The position numbers and the translations under genes are program-made. 64,000 nucleotides of DNA from Myroides guanonis (GTDB taxonomy: Bacteria > Bacteroidota > Bacteroidia > Flavobacteriales > Flavobacteriaceae), in the NCBI RefSeq assembly GCF_900114085.1, contig NZ_FORU01000007.1, positions 62,001 through 126,000 of the forward strand. The letters are read 5' to 3'. Of this stretch, positions 8,425 through 19,066 are shown piece after piece. The notes below the pieces were generated by a model. The model ran no database searches. It was not told where the DNA came from and saw only the letters and a program-made list of their open reading frames with translations. Position 1 is the stretch's first letter. Each line of letters starts with the position of its first letter.

Positions 8425-8563
8425 CAGTTGCGTTTTTTTGCTATTTTATATAGTTGAAGTCGCATTATATATAGGAATCACATTAAAAACAATGAGGTGT
8501 TGATTTTGTGATTAAATCTTTTAAAAATATTGATATCTACTTTTAGGATCAATTAGAAATACA

Positions 8564-8571
8564 TATTTTTG
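8564..8571 (+). promoter_or_regulatory. Candidate proximal -7 box of guaA, abutting the start codon
   Basis: TATTTTTG at 8564-8571 is followed by only CAT before the ATG at 8575. If used, transcription would begin at or inside the start codon (leaderless mRNA). No correctly spaced -33 TTG is present, which weakens the call. Confidence 0.45.
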
Positions 8572-8574
8572 CAT

Positions 8575-10101
8575 ATGCAACACAACGTACTTATTTTAGA
8601 TTTTGGCTCGCAATACACTCAGTTAATTGCGAGAAGAGTTCGAGAATTGAATATATTCTGCGAAATACTACCTTTTAATGATTTGCCTTCTGATTTGACA
8701 GAATACAAAGCTGTAATTCTTTCAGGAAGTCCATATTCTGTTCGTTCAGAAGAGGCTTTACATCCAGATTTGGGCGCAATTAAAGGAAAAATGCCTTTAT
8801 TAGCTGTTTGTTATGGCGCTCAATATTTAGCTCATTTCTTTGGAGGTGAAGTAGCTCCATCTGATACAAGGGAATATGGAAGAGCAAATTTGAATATGGT
8901 TCAAAAAGATCCATTGTTTGAATCTATTCCTGAAAACAGTCAAGTTTGGATGAGTCATAGTGACACAATTAAAGTACTTCCAACGAATGGTGTTCTTTTG
9001 GCAAGTACTAAAGATGTTAAAAACGCCGCTTACAAAATTGATGGTGAATTAACATATGCTATTCAATTTCACCCAGAAGTATATCATTCTACAGATGGAG
9101 CGCAATTATTAAAAAACTTTTTAGTTACTATAGCGGGTGTAGAACAAAGTTTTACCCCAAGTGCTTTTGTTGAAGAGACAATAGCTGATTTAAAATCAAA
9201 AATCGGAAATGAGAAAGTAGTTTTAGGACTTTCTGGTGGTGTTGACTCTACAGTAGCCGCTGTTTTATTACACAGAGCGATTGGAACTCAATTACATTGT
9301 ATTTTTGTAAACAATGGTCTTTTAAGAAAAAATGAATTCCAAAATGTATTGAAGCAATATGAAGGAATGGGGCTTAATGTAAAAGGGGTGGATGCTTCTG
9401 ACCGTTTTTTAGATGCTTTAAAAGGAATTGATGATCCTGAACAAAAAAGAAAAGCTATTGGACATTCTTTTATTGAGGTGTTTGATGACGAGTCAAAATT
9501 GATTACTGATGCTACTTGGTTAGGTCAGGGAACTATTTACCCTGATGTAATAGAATCTATTTCTGTTAAGGGGCCCTCTGCTACGATAAAGTCACATCAT
9601 AATGTTGGAGGTTTGCCTGAATATATGAAATTGAAGATTGTAGAACCTTTGCGTATGCTTTTCAAAGATGAAGTTCGTAGAGTAGGTGCTTCAATGGGAA
9701 TCGATCCTGAACTTTTAGGAAGACATCCTTTTCCAGGTCCTGGACTATCAATAAGAATCTTAGGGGATATTACAAAAGAAAAGGTAACTTTACTACAAGA
9801 AGTAGATGCTGTTTTTATAGATGGATTAAAAGAGTTTGGCTTGTATGACAAAGTTTGGCAAGCTGGTGCAATTTTACTTCCAATTAATAGCGTTGGTGTT
9901 ATGGGGGATGAGCGTACTTATGAAAAAGTTGTTGCTTTAAGAGCAGTTGCATCTACAGATGGAATGACAGCAGATTGGGTACATTTACCATATGAGTTTC
10001 TAATGGAAATTTCAAATAGAATCATAAACAGAGTGAAAGGTGTAAATAGAGTAGTTTACGATATTAGTTCTAAACCACCTGCCACTATAGAATGGGAATA
10101 A
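8575..10101 (+). CDS. guaA: GMP synthase (glutamine-hydrolysing)
   Basis: A 508-residue enzyme that converts XMP, glutamine and ATP to GMP, the last step of guanylate synthesis. The N-terminal class I glutamine amidotransferase has its nucleophile in [10 protein letters not shown] (C79) and the His-Glu pair in QFHPEV; the ATP pyrophosphatase domain has the PP-loop SGGVDS (220-225); the C-terminal dimerisation domain ends in the usual [10 protein letters not shown] chose the ATG at 8575 ([15 protein letters not shown]), the standard flavobacterial start; a TTG six bases upstream lies inside a -7-like box. No guaB is adjacent. A weak dyad (10114-10144) follows. Confidence 0.96.
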   Translation: MQHNVLILDFGSQYTQLIARRVRELNIFCEILPFNDLPSDLTEYKAVILSGSPYSVRSEEALHPDLGAIKGKMPLLAVCYGAQYLAHFFGGEVAPSDTREYGRANLNMVQKDPLFESIPENSQVWMSHSDTIKVLPTNGVLLASTKDVKNAAYKIDGELTYAIQFHPEVYHSTDGAQLLKNFLVTIAGVEQSFTPSAFVEETIADLKSKIGNEKVVLGLSGGVDSTVAAVLLHRAIGTQLHCIFVNNGLLRKNEFQNVLKQYEGMGLNVKGVDASDRFLDALKGIDDPEQKRKAIGHSFIEVFDDESKLITDATWLGQGTIYPDVIESISVKGPSATIKSHHNVGGLPEYMKLKIVEPLRMLFKDEVRRVGASMGIDPELLGRHPFPGPGLSIRILGDITKEKVTLLQEVDAVFIDGLKEFGLYDKVWQAGAILLPINSVGVMGDERTYEKVVALRAVASTDGMTADWVHLPYEFLMEISNRIINRVKGVNRVVYDISSKPPATIEWE

Positions 10102-10113
10102 TTTTAATCGAAC

Positions 10114-10144
10114 TAAGTCGTTACAATAGTGTTGTAGCGACTTA
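10114..10144. terminator. Possible hairpin terminator or attenuator after guaA
   Basis: A 13-base inverted repeat with one G-T wobble (10114-10126 with 10132-10144) and a 5-base loop, without a T tract, in the short gap before the LysM gene. It may only reduce readthrough. Confidence 0.4.
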
Positions 10145-10168
10145 TTCGCTTATATAAAGACTATAGTT

Positions 10169-12151
10169 ATGAAAAAGAAAGTTATTGCATGTTTTACAGC
10201 CTTTATTGTAGCTAGTTCATGGGGAGTGTTTGCTCAGGAATCAGGCTATATTAAACACAGAGTTAATAGAGGAGAAACGGTAAGTAAAATTGCTAGGGAA
10301 TACGGACTCTCAGTTACAGAATTAATAGAACATAATCCTGAAGCTAAAAATGGAATAAGAGAAAATGAATTTGTCTTGATTCCAAATAAAGAGCCACAAC
10401 CTATTGTAAAGGACTCTAAGAAAGTTATGGAAACTCCTCCAATAAAAACTCATGTAGTTGAAGTAAAAGAGACTATTTATAGTTTGACTAGAAAGTTTAA
10501 AATATCAGTTCAAGATATTTATAAATGGAATCCTGGTTTAAAGGAAAATGGATTAAAAGTTGGTGAAACAATTTATATTTCTGAAGACCCTTCTATAACT
10601 GCACTTCAGGATAAATTTAAGGAAAAGAATGAATCCTCTAAAGAGTTTAATAAACTAGATTATATTTATAAAATTGTTGAGCCTAAAGAAACTCTTTATG
10701 GTATTGCTAATGAGTATAATACAACCGTTCAAAACTTAATAATTCTTAATCCTGAGTTAGGAAAAAGAGAACTCAAAATTGGAGAAAAGATTAAAGTACC
10801 TTCTGTTTTTAAGAAAGGTATAGGTAAGATGGAAGAGGATCAGATTAAAGATATTTTAAAAGGAGGTACTACGAAAATAAAGGTTGAACCTAAAGAGACT
10901 ATATATAGTATTACTAAAGATTATGGTATTTCAGCTGAAGAGTTACTTAAACTAAATCCTGATTTAAGGTTTGGACTTAAAACAGGTATGGAATTAAATG
11001 TTCCAAAAACAGGCATAGAGTCTTATGATGCAAAAAAGAACTTAAATTATGAAACAGTATTTTCTAATAAGCATTCAGCAGTGATTTCAAATTTAGAAAA
11101 AAGTATTGTTAAGACTAACTCTAAAGAAATTGCTTTTCTCTTACCTTTTAATGTTGATAACCTTGGAAGCGATATAGAAAGAAAGCTCAAGACAGATTCA
11201 TTTCTTAACATGACTTTGGATTTTTATGCAGGTTCATTGCTTGCTATAGAAGAGGCCAATAAACTTGGATTACCTTTGAATGTAAAAGTTTACGATTCAA
11301 ATGAAAGTAAGAATAATTCATCTGTTGCGTCAATTGTATCTAAAGAGGAATTTCAGGATGTTGATGTTGTTATAGGTCCCTTTTTTCAGAATAACATAAA
11401 CTTGCTTACTCAAAAATTAAAAAATACAGACATTGTAATGGTTTCGCCATTGTCTAATGAAAAAGCAATTACTGAAAGTAGTAATGTAATTCAAACAATG
11501 CCGCATTCTGATGTTTTAAAGAGTACTCTTCTTGATTATTTTATTTCACAAAAGTCAAACATTACTGTTATTGTAGATGATAAGAAAAGTTCCACTAAGA
11601 ACTTTTTACAAAAAGAGTATCCTAACGTTAGAGTTTTAAATAGTAGTGCGGCAAAGACAATTGGGAATTACTTAGTTGCCAATACTAAGAATGTTTTTAT
11701 ACTTGATTCAAATAGTATAGAAACTGCATTAGAAACAACAAATCAACTTTTAAACAAAAAGGATTTATTTGATATTCAATTAGCTGCATTTGAAAAAAAT
11801 GATGTGTTTGATTATAGTGAAATTACTATTGAAAAATTAGTTGCTTTAAAATTGACATATCCGTCTGTTACAAGAGAAAATGAAACTGAAGCAGGGTCGC
11901 TATTTGCAAAGAATTATAAAGCAAAGAATAATATTTATCCAAGTCGTTATGCTACTAGGGGGTATGATGTTACTATGGATGTTATTCTTCGAATGTTTCA
12001 AAAGGATGGTTTTCTGGCAAGCATGAATTCAAATTCTCAGCAGATTGAAAATAAATTTATTTATGTGACTAATTCTAATGGAGTAATTAGAAATACAGGG
12101 GTTTATTTATTACAATACGGTGAAGATTTAACTATTAATGTTATACAATAA
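10169..12151 (+). CDS. LysM-repeat periplasmic-binding-like protein
   Basis: A 660-residue exported protein. A signal peptide (about 1-22, cleavage near VFAQE) is followed by four LysM repeats at about 25-72, 94-138, 165-212 and 234-280, each with the (K/R)GET/KET..I...Y pattern and ending in an IP- or VP-type strand. The C-terminal half (about 310-660) is a type 1 periplasmic-binding fold (IAFLLPFNVDN, DVVIGPFFQNN, YATRGYDVTMDVI), as in amino-acid ABC receptors and the LpoA-type activators. LysM domains bind peptidoglycan, so the protein probably sits on the wall and senses or positions something; no permease gene is near, which argues against simple transport. It starts a three-gene run: the next ATG directly follows its TAA. 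Confidence 0.85.
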   Translation: MKKKVIACFTAFIVASSWGVFAQESGYIKHRVNRGETVSKIAREYGLSVTELIEHNPEAKNGIRENEFVLIPNKEPQPIVKDSKKVMETPPIKTHVVEVKETIYSLTRKFKISVQDIYKWNPGLKENGLKVGETIYISEDPSITALQDKFKEKNESSKEFNKLDYIYKIVEPKETLYGIANEYNTTVQNLIILNPELGKRELKIGEKIKVPSVFKKGIGKMEEDQIKDILKGGTTKIKVEPKETIYSITKDYGISAEELLKLNPDLRFGLKTGMELNVPKTGIESYDAKKNLNYETVFSNKHSAVISNLEKSIVKTNSKEIAFLLPFNVDNLGSDIERKLKTDSFLNMTLDFYAGSLLAIEEANKLGLPLNVKVYDSNESKNNSSVASIVSKEEFQDVDVVIGPFFQNNINLLTQKLKNTDIVMVSPLSNEKAITESSNVIQTMPHSDVLKSTLLDYFISQKSNITVIVDDKKSSTKNFLQKEYPNVRVLNSSAAKTIGNYLVANTKNVFILDSNSIETALETTNQLLNKKDLFDIQLAAFEKNDVFDYSEITIEKLVALKLTYPSVTRENETEAGSLFAKNYKAKNNIYPSRYATRGYDVTMDVILRMFQKDGFLASMNSNSQQIENKFIYVTNSNGVIRNTGVYLLQYGEDLTINVIQ

Positions 12152-12553
12152 ATGTTATCAAAAGTCACATACTTAGGTGATCTGCGCACTAGTTCAGTTC
12201 ACATTCAGTCAGGAGAAGTTATATTAACCGATGCTCCTATAGATAATCATGGTAAAGGTCAAGCTTTCTCTCCAACTGATATGGTAACTAATTCTACTGC
12301 TTCTTGCATGTTTACTATTATGGCAATCAAAGCTAATGAAATGGAGTTAAATCTTGAAGGTTCTACAGCTGAAGTTTTCAAGGAAATGAAGTCTAATCCT
12401 AGAATGATTTCTAAAATAACTATTCGATTCTCTATGAGTATTATTGTAGATCAAAAACAACAAATTATTTTAGAAAGAGTTGCACTAACTTGTCCAGTTT
12501 ATTTAAGCTTACATCCTGATATTGTTAAGGATATTGATTTTCAATGGAAGTAA
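12152..12553 (+). CDS. OsmC family protein
   Basis: A 133-residue OsmC/Ohr-fold protein. The family's first redox cysteine is in NSTASCMFTIMAIKA (about residue 51) and the second in RVALTCPVYLSLHP (about residue 114), matching the peroxidatic and resolving cysteines of organic hydroperoxide reductases of this fold. It belongs to the general OsmC-like branch rather than classical Ohr, so peroxide reduction is inferred. The start codon follows the previous stop with no gap, and its end overlaps the next ORF, indicating a tightly coupled operon. Confidence 0.85.
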   Translation: MLSKVTYLGDLRTSSVHIQSGEVILTDAPIDNHGKGQAFSPTDMVTNSTASCMFTIMAIKANEMELNLEGSTAEVFKEMKSNPRMISKITIRFSMSIIVDQKQQIILERVALTCPVYLSLHPDIVKDIDFQWK

Positions 12554-12789
12554 AACTTAATATGATTCAGGATCAGAAATATTTAGTTGAATTGGCGCAT
12601 ACTAAAATGCCTTTTGGTAAATATCAAGGTTACTACCTTGTTGATTTACCAGAGTATTATATTGTTTGGTATAACAATAAAGGATTTCCAAAAGGCAAAT
12701 TAGGTGAACAATTACAACTTATTTATGAAATTAAAAGTAATGGTTTAGAACCATTAATACGAAATATCAGAAAAAACTTTCAGAAATAG
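12544..12789 (+). CDS. DUF3820 family protein
   Basis: An 81-residue protein with the DUF3820 pattern TKMPFGKYQGYYLVDLPEYYIVW and a KGKLGEQL segment. The same fold occurs at the end of some exonuclease-like proteins, but the function of the stand-alone form is unknown. The ATG at 12544 overlaps the osmC-like stop by ten bases and fits coupled translation; an internal ATG at 12562 (MIQDQKYLVELAH) is an equally good start by alignment with typical family members. Last gene of the run. Confidence 0.8.
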   Translation: MEVKLNMIQDQKYLVELAHTKMPFGKYQGYYLVDLPEYYIVWYNNKGFPKGKLGEQLQLIYEIKSNGLEPLIRNIRKNFQK

Positions 12790-12846
12790 TAAATCCATTT
12801 TTAAGGGTTTTAAAGATTTATATTAGAACTATCGGGCTTAAATTCG

Positions 12847-12854
12847 TACTTTTG
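12847..12854 (+). promoter_or_regulatory. Candidate -7 box of pyrG
   Basis: TACTTTTG, 38 bases upstream of the pyrG ATG. No exact TTG at the -33 position. Confidence 0.6.
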
Positions 12855-12871
12855 CCCAGTTTTATTTTTAA

Positions 12872-14503
<1,632 letters not shown>

Positions 14504-14572
14504 GTGAGAAATAGGTCAGTTAATCTCTCATGGGGTTTTCAACAATTAATTGAAAAATTTACAATATAAGTA

Positions 14573-16486
14573 ATGGAAGGAAAAAAACTAGATCGTAACA
14601 GTATTATTGGATTTGTAGTCATTGCTGGTCTATTAATTTGGATGATGTTAAACAACATTAACAAAGAAAAAGAATCAATGGCAAATGATTCTGAAAAGAG
14701 TCAAAAAGAACAAGTAGATACTGCACGAGCAAATACGATTGAAACTGCTATTGTTGATCATTTAGAAGGAAATGATTCAATTAGTGAAGTTAAATTGAAA
14801 GAATCGCTTGGAGCTTTTGCATACAGTGGTTTATTACCAAGTGCAGAAGGTGGGAATACAGAGCTAAAAAATGAAGTATTAACTCTTTCTATATCCAATA
14901 AAGGAGGAGTTATTGAGAGTTTAGTAGTTAATGATTTTAAAAGATTTTCAAGTAAATCTGACGAAATTGTTCAACTGATTAAAGATAGAAATGCTCAGTT
15001 TAATTTAGAGTTACACACAACTGATAATAGGGTTTTAAATACAAAAGATTTGTATTTTGAGCCAGAATTAATAAAAGAGGGTGAGAACCAAGTGTTGGCT
15101 ATGCGCTTAAAAGCTTCGGCTAACCAATTTTTAGAATTTCGTTATGTAATCAAACCAAATGATTATATGTTGGATTTCTCAATTCGCTCACAAGGTTTAA
15201 GCAAAATAGTTGATTTGTCAAAAAATCCTCAACTAGATTGGGCAATGAAAACCTATCGCAATGAAATGAGTGTTTCATACGAAAATCGTTATACTCTCAT
15301 TGCATATGAGTATGAAAATGGTAAAGATAACAGTCTTAGCCCTGCTAGTAAATTAGATGATAAATCGGTTAAAGATGTAAGTTATATTGCTTTCAAACAA
15401 CATTTCTTTACATCAATTCTTTTAACTGATACTCCATTCACTACTGCTGAGTTGAAATCAGAGAACTTGATTAAAGATGAAGAAGTTGATACTGTTTTTA
15501 CAAAACAGTTTACGGCTGTATTGCCACTTGAATATAAAAATGGGGAATTAAATTATGATATGAATTGGTATTTCGGACCTTCTGATTATAAAATTCTTAA
15601 ATCATATGAAAGAAATCTTGATAAAGTTGTTCCATTAGGATGGGGGATTTTTGGATGGGTTAATAGATACTTGTTTATTCCAGCCTATTCGTTCATTAGT
15701 TCATTCTCTTTTATTACTCATGGTATAGCTATTATTATCTTTACAATCTTAGTTAGACTTGCAATGTCACCAATTACATATAAGTCTTATTTATCTCAAG
15801 CTAAGATGAAGGTAATTCGTCCTGAAATTAATGAGTTAAACGATAAGTTTAAGAATGATCCAATGAAGAAGCAACAGGAAACAATGAAATTGTATTCTAA
15901 AGCTGGCGTAAACCCAATGGCAGGATGTATTCCAGCCGTATTACAAATACCTATTTTCTACTCATTGTTTCAATTCTTTCCTTCAGCATTTGAGTTGAGA
16001 CAGAAAAGTTTTTTATGGGCAGATGACTTATCATCTTATGATGCTGTAATACAACTTCCGTTTACTATACCTTTTTATGGTAACCATATTAGTTTGTTTC
16101 CACTATTAGCATCAATTGCCATTTTCTTTTATATGAAAATGACTACAGGTGATCAACAAATGGCAGCACCACAACAAGAGGGTATGCCTGATATGGGAAA
16201 ATTAATGAAGATTATGATCTACATTTCTCCAGTGATGATGTTGTTCTTCTTTAATAACTATGCTTCAGGATTGAGTTTGTATTATTTTGTTTCAAATTTA
16301 ATTACTATTGGAATTATGTATGTGATTAAAAATCATATTATAAAAGAAGGTAAGATTAAGGCTATTATAGAAGAAAATAAAACAAAACAAAAACCAAAAG
16401 GTAGATTCCAAAGGAAAATGCAAGAGATGATGGAACAAGCTCAAGAGCAACAACGCTTAAAAGAGCAACAAAAGAAGAAAAAATAA
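14573..16486 (+). CDS. yidC: Membrane protein insertase YidC
   Basis: A 637-residue inner-membrane insertase that helps place proteins in the membrane alone or with SecYEG. An N-terminal anchor (about 10-27) is followed by a large periplasmic domain (to about 355) and the conserved five-helix core (about 365-600), with the Oxa1 hallmarks KSYLSQAKMKVIRPEI (hydrophilic-groove hairpin) and FYSLFQFFPSAFELRQ. The C-terminus is very basic (KKKK), as expected for ribosome contact. Co-transcribed with pyrG; a clear terminator follows. Confidence 0.95.
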   Translation: MEGKKLDRNSIIGFVVIAGLLIWMMLNNINKEKESMANDSEKSQKEQVDTARANTIETAIVDHLEGNDSISEVKLKESLGAFAYSGLLPSAEGGNTELKNEVLTLSISNKGGVIESLVVNDFKRFSSKSDEIVQLIKDRNAQFNLELHTTDNRVLNTKDLYFEPELIKEGENQVLAMRLKASANQFLEFRYVIKPNDYMLDFSIRSQGLSKIVDLSKNPQLDWAMKTYRNEMSVSYENRYTLIAYEYENGKDNSLSPASKLDDKSVKDVSYIAFKQHFFTSILLTDTPFTTAELKSENLIKDEEVDTVFTKQFTAVLPLEYKNGELNYDMNWYFGPSDYKILKSYERNLDKVVPLGWGIFGWVNRYLFIPAYSFISSFSFITHGIAIIIFTILVRLAMSPITYKSYLSQAKMKVIRPEINELNDKFKNDPMKKQQETMKLYSKAGVNPMAGCIPAVLQIPIFYSLFQFFPSAFELRQKSFLWADDLSSYDAVIQLPFTIPFYGNHISLFPLLASIAIFFYMKMTTGDQQMAAPQQEGMPDMGKLMKIMIYISPVMMLFFFNNYASGLSLYYFVSNLITIGIMYVIKNHIIKEGKIKAIIEENKTKQKPKGRFQRKMQEMMEQAQEQQRLKEQQKKKK

Positions 16487-16493
16487 TTAATTG

Positions 16494-16523
16494 AAACTCC
16501 TCCTAATCGAGGAGTTTTTTTTT
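16494..16523 (+). terminator. Terminator of pyrG-yidC
   Basis: A 9-bp stem AAACTCCTC/GAGGAGTTT (16494-16502 with 16509-16517), a 6-base loop and a T9 tract. Confidence 0.9.
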
Positions 16524-16805
16524 CATATATAATAAAATCATTGTAATTCTTTTTAAAAATTCTCAATATTAAGATTAATTATAATTCTCTCAAGTACTAC
16601 TTTTAAATTAGTAGAAATTTTAAAGAAAGTATTGATATAACAAGTAGTTAATGTGGTCTGTGAAATTGAGATATTCTCTAAATTAATATAGTAGTTTCAT
16701 TCTTTCTATTCTATATTAATTTAATATTAAAGCTTTCTAAATAGCATCCATATAGAATTTTTAAAGTTGTATTTTTGCTTTTTTATTTTCATTAGCAAAA
16801 TTATT
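16524..16805. other. Intergenic region with long inverted repeat upstream of mnmA
   Basis: No credible ORF. It holds a perfect 13-bp AT-only-plus-G inverted repeat (16679-16691 with 16711-16723, 19-base loop) and a -7 box TATTTTTG at 16770-16777, 28 bases before the mnmA ATG. The rest is low-complexity AT-rich sequence. Confidence 0.6.
16770..16777 (+). promoter_or_regulatory. Candidate -7 box of mnmA
   Basis: TATTTTTG, 28 bases upstream of the chosen ATG; an in-frame TTG at 16767 overlaps it, which excludes that TTG as a start. Confidence 0.6.
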
Positions 16806-18014
16806 ATGAAAAGAGTTGTTGTAGGGCTTTCTGGGGGTGTTGATTCCAGTGTTGCCGCATACTTATTGAAAGAACAAGGTTATGAAGTTATCGGCTTATT
16901 TATGAAGAACTGGCATGATGACTCAGTTACTATATCCAACGAATGTCCTTGGTTAGAGGACAGCAATGATGCATTAATGGTTGCCGAAAAATTAGGTATT
17001 CCATTTCAAACAGTTGATTTAAGTGAACAATACAAGGATAGAATAGTCGATTACATGTTTAAAGAATATGAACATGGTCGTACGCCAAATCCCGATGTAT
17101 TGTGCAATCGTGAGATTAAGTTTGATGTTTTTATGAAGATAGCCCTTGAATTAGGTGCTGACTTTGTTGCAACTGGACATTATTGTAGAAAAGAAGAGGA
17201 ATTAATTTCGACTGAAGAAGAATCAGAAAAAACTATATATAAACTATTAGCTGGAGTTGACCCCGGTAAAGATCAATCTTATTTTTTATGTCAGCTTTCA
17301 CAAGAACAATTAGCTAAATCTTTATTTCCAATTGGACATTTATTGAAATCCGAAGTAAGAGAAATTGCTTCTAATATGGGATTGATTACCGCAGGTAAGA
17401 AAGATTCACAAGGGCTTTGTTTTATAGGTAAAGTTAGACTTCCTGAATTCTTACAGCAACAATTGAAAGCTAAGGAAGGTTCTATCTATGAAATTCCAAG
17501 TACTCACGATATTTTCTCTTCTAAAAGATCTGTTTTTAATTCTATTGAAGAACAATTGAAAGAAGAGGCTCGTTCGCTTGTATATACCAAAGAAATGGGG
17601 AAAATGGTCGGGAAACATCAAGGCGCACATTATTTTACTATAGGTCAGAGAAAAGGACTAAATGTCGGAGGTACCGCTGAGCCACTTTTTATAATTAGCA
17701 CTGATGTTAAAGATAATATCATTTATACAGGACAAGGTAATGAACATCCGGGTCTTTTTCAAAAAAGTTTATATGTTAAAAATGAAGAGGTTCATTGGAT
17801 TCGCACTGATTTAGCTTTGAAAGTAGGTGAGCATATGCCTATATTAGCAAGAATTAGATATCGTCAACCTTTGCAACAAGCTACACTTTATCAGTTGAGT
17901 GATGGAATGTATGTTCAGTTTAATGAACCCCAATCCGCAATAACTGAAGGTCAGTTTGTTTCTTGGCATTTAGATGATGAACTAATTGGTTCAGGTGTAA
18001 TTTCAAAACTTTAA
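16806..18014 (+). CDS. mnmA: tRNA-specific 2-thiouridylase MnmA
   Basis: A 402-residue enzyme that inserts sulphur at C2 of the wobble uridine in tRNAs for Glu, Gln and Lys. The ATP pyrophosphatase PP-loop SGGVDSS is at 9-15, the catalytic cysteines are C100 (DVLCNRE) and C205 (QGLCFIGK), and GQRKG with the following beta-barrel completes the family layout. It is longer than proteobacterial MnmA by about 30 residues because of a charged insert (about 225-260) between the second cysteine and [11 protein letters not shown], a form I recognise from Bacteroidota. The start is the ATG at 16806 ([11 protein letters not shown]). The next gene starts four bases after its stop. Confidence 0.95.
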   Translation: MKRVVVGLSGGVDSSVAAYLLKEQGYEVIGLFMKNWHDDSVTISNECPWLEDSNDALMVAEKLGIPFQTVDLSEQYKDRIVDYMFKEYEHGRTPNPDVLCNREIKFDVFMKIALELGADFVATGHYCRKEEELISTEEESEKTIYKLLAGVDPGKDQSYFLCQLSQEQLAKSLFPIGHLLKSEVREIASNMGLITAGKKDSQGLCFIGKVRLPEFLQQQLKAKEGSIYEIPSTHDIFSSKRSVFNSIEEQLKEEARSLVYTKEMGKMVGKHQGAHYFTIGQRKGLNVGGTAEPLFIISTDVKDNIIYTGQGNEHPGLFQKSLYVKNEEVHWIRTDLALKVGEHMPILARIRYRQPLQQATLYQLSDGMYVQFNEPQSAITEGQFVSWHLDDELIGSGVISKL

Positions 18015-18018
18015 TTTA

Positions 18019-18960
18019 ATGAATAATAGAATAACTTCACTCTTTGGTATTGAATTTCCAATTATCCAAGGTGGAATGATATGGAATAGTGGTTACAAAT
18101 TAGCTAGTGCAGTTAGTAATGCTGGTGGGCTTGGTTTAATAGGAGCTGGATCTATGTATCCAGAGATTCTTAGAGAACATATTCAAAAATGTAAAAAAGC
18201 AACATCAAAACCATTTGGGGTAAATGTCCCTATGCTTTATCCTAACATACAGGAGATAATAGATATTATTATTGAAGAGAATGTAAAGATTGTGTTTACA
18301 TCAGCAGGAAACCCTAAAACTTGGACTCCATTTTTACAGGAAAAGGGTATTACGGTTGTTCATGTTGTAAGTTCTTCAAAATTTGCTTTAAAAGCACAAG
18401 AAGCCGGTGTAGATGCAATAGTCGCTGAGGGATTTGAAGCAGGTGGGCATAATGGTAGAGAAGAAACAACAACTTTGACTTTGATTCCTATGGTTAAAGA
18501 AAAAATAAACATTCCCTTAATCGCTGCAGGAGGAATTGCAACTGGTAGGGGGATGTTAGCTGCTATGATTTTAGGAGCGGATGGGGTGCAAATGGGAACG
18601 CGATTTGCGGCTTCATTAGAAAGTTCAGCCCATATCAATTTTAAAAATTTACTACTTGAGACTGGAGAAGGAGATACTGTTTTAACATTAAAAGAATTAG
18701 CACCAGTTAGACTTATCAAAAATGAGTTTTATGATGGACTAATGGAATTATATAGAACTAATCCAACAGTTGAAGAGCTAAATACTTATTTAGGACGAGC
18801 TAGAGCAAAAAGAGGAATGTTTGAAGGAGATCTAAAAGATGGTGAGCTCGAAATAGGACAAATAATTGGCTTAATTAATAAAATAGACTCTGTAGATGAA
18901 ATTATTAGAGTTATAGTCGAAGAGTTTAAAATAGCTCAAAAGGAATCCTTTTCTTTTTAA
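18019..18960 (+). CDS. Nitronate monooxygenase / FabK-like FMN flavoprotein
   Basis: A 313-residue TIM-barrel flavoprotein of the nitronate monooxygenase (2-nitropropane dioxygenase) family. Visible are PIIQGGMIW near the N-terminus, SNAGGLGLIGAGS, the EGFEAGGHNG loop with the family histidine, and the FMN-phosphate loops AAGGIATGRG and GADGVQMGTRF. Members oxidise nitronates or, in the FabK branch, reduce enoyl-ACP; sequence alone does not separate these. It follows mnmA after four bases and is co-transcribed with it. A hairpin terminator follows. Confidence 0.85.
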   Translation: MNNRITSLFGIEFPIIQGGMIWNSGYKLASAVSNAGGLGLIGAGSMYPEILREHIQKCKKATSKPFGVNVPMLYPNIQEIIDIIIEENVKIVFTSAGNPKTWTPFLQEKGITVVHVVSSSKFALKAQEAGVDAIVAEGFEAGGHNGREETTTLTLIPMVKEKINIPLIAAGGIATGRGMLAAMILGADGVQMGTRFAASLESSAHINFKNLLLETGEGDTVLTLKELAPVRLIKNEFYDGLMELYRTNPTVEELNTYLGRARAKRGMFEGDLKDGELEIGQIIGLINKIDSVDEIIRVIVEEFKIAQKESFSF

Positions 18961-18990
18961 TTTATTAATTTTATTTAATATAATATCATT

Positions 18991-19025
18991 AAAATGAAAC
19001 CTAATATTTTGTTTAGGTTCATTTT
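18991..19025 (+). terminator. Terminator of mnmA-NMO unit
   Basis: A stem with one bulged A (18991-19004 with 19013-19025), an 8-base loop, and T residues within the 3' arm. Confidence 0.65.
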
Positions 19026-19066
19026 AACCATTACATTTAGTACATAATTAAAAATCCTATTGTAAA

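Noticed and set aside
8476..8513. Possible purine riboswitch in the guaA leader
   Set aside because: Only a 7-bp stem is present; the conserved three-way-junction bases of purine riboswitches are not recognisable.
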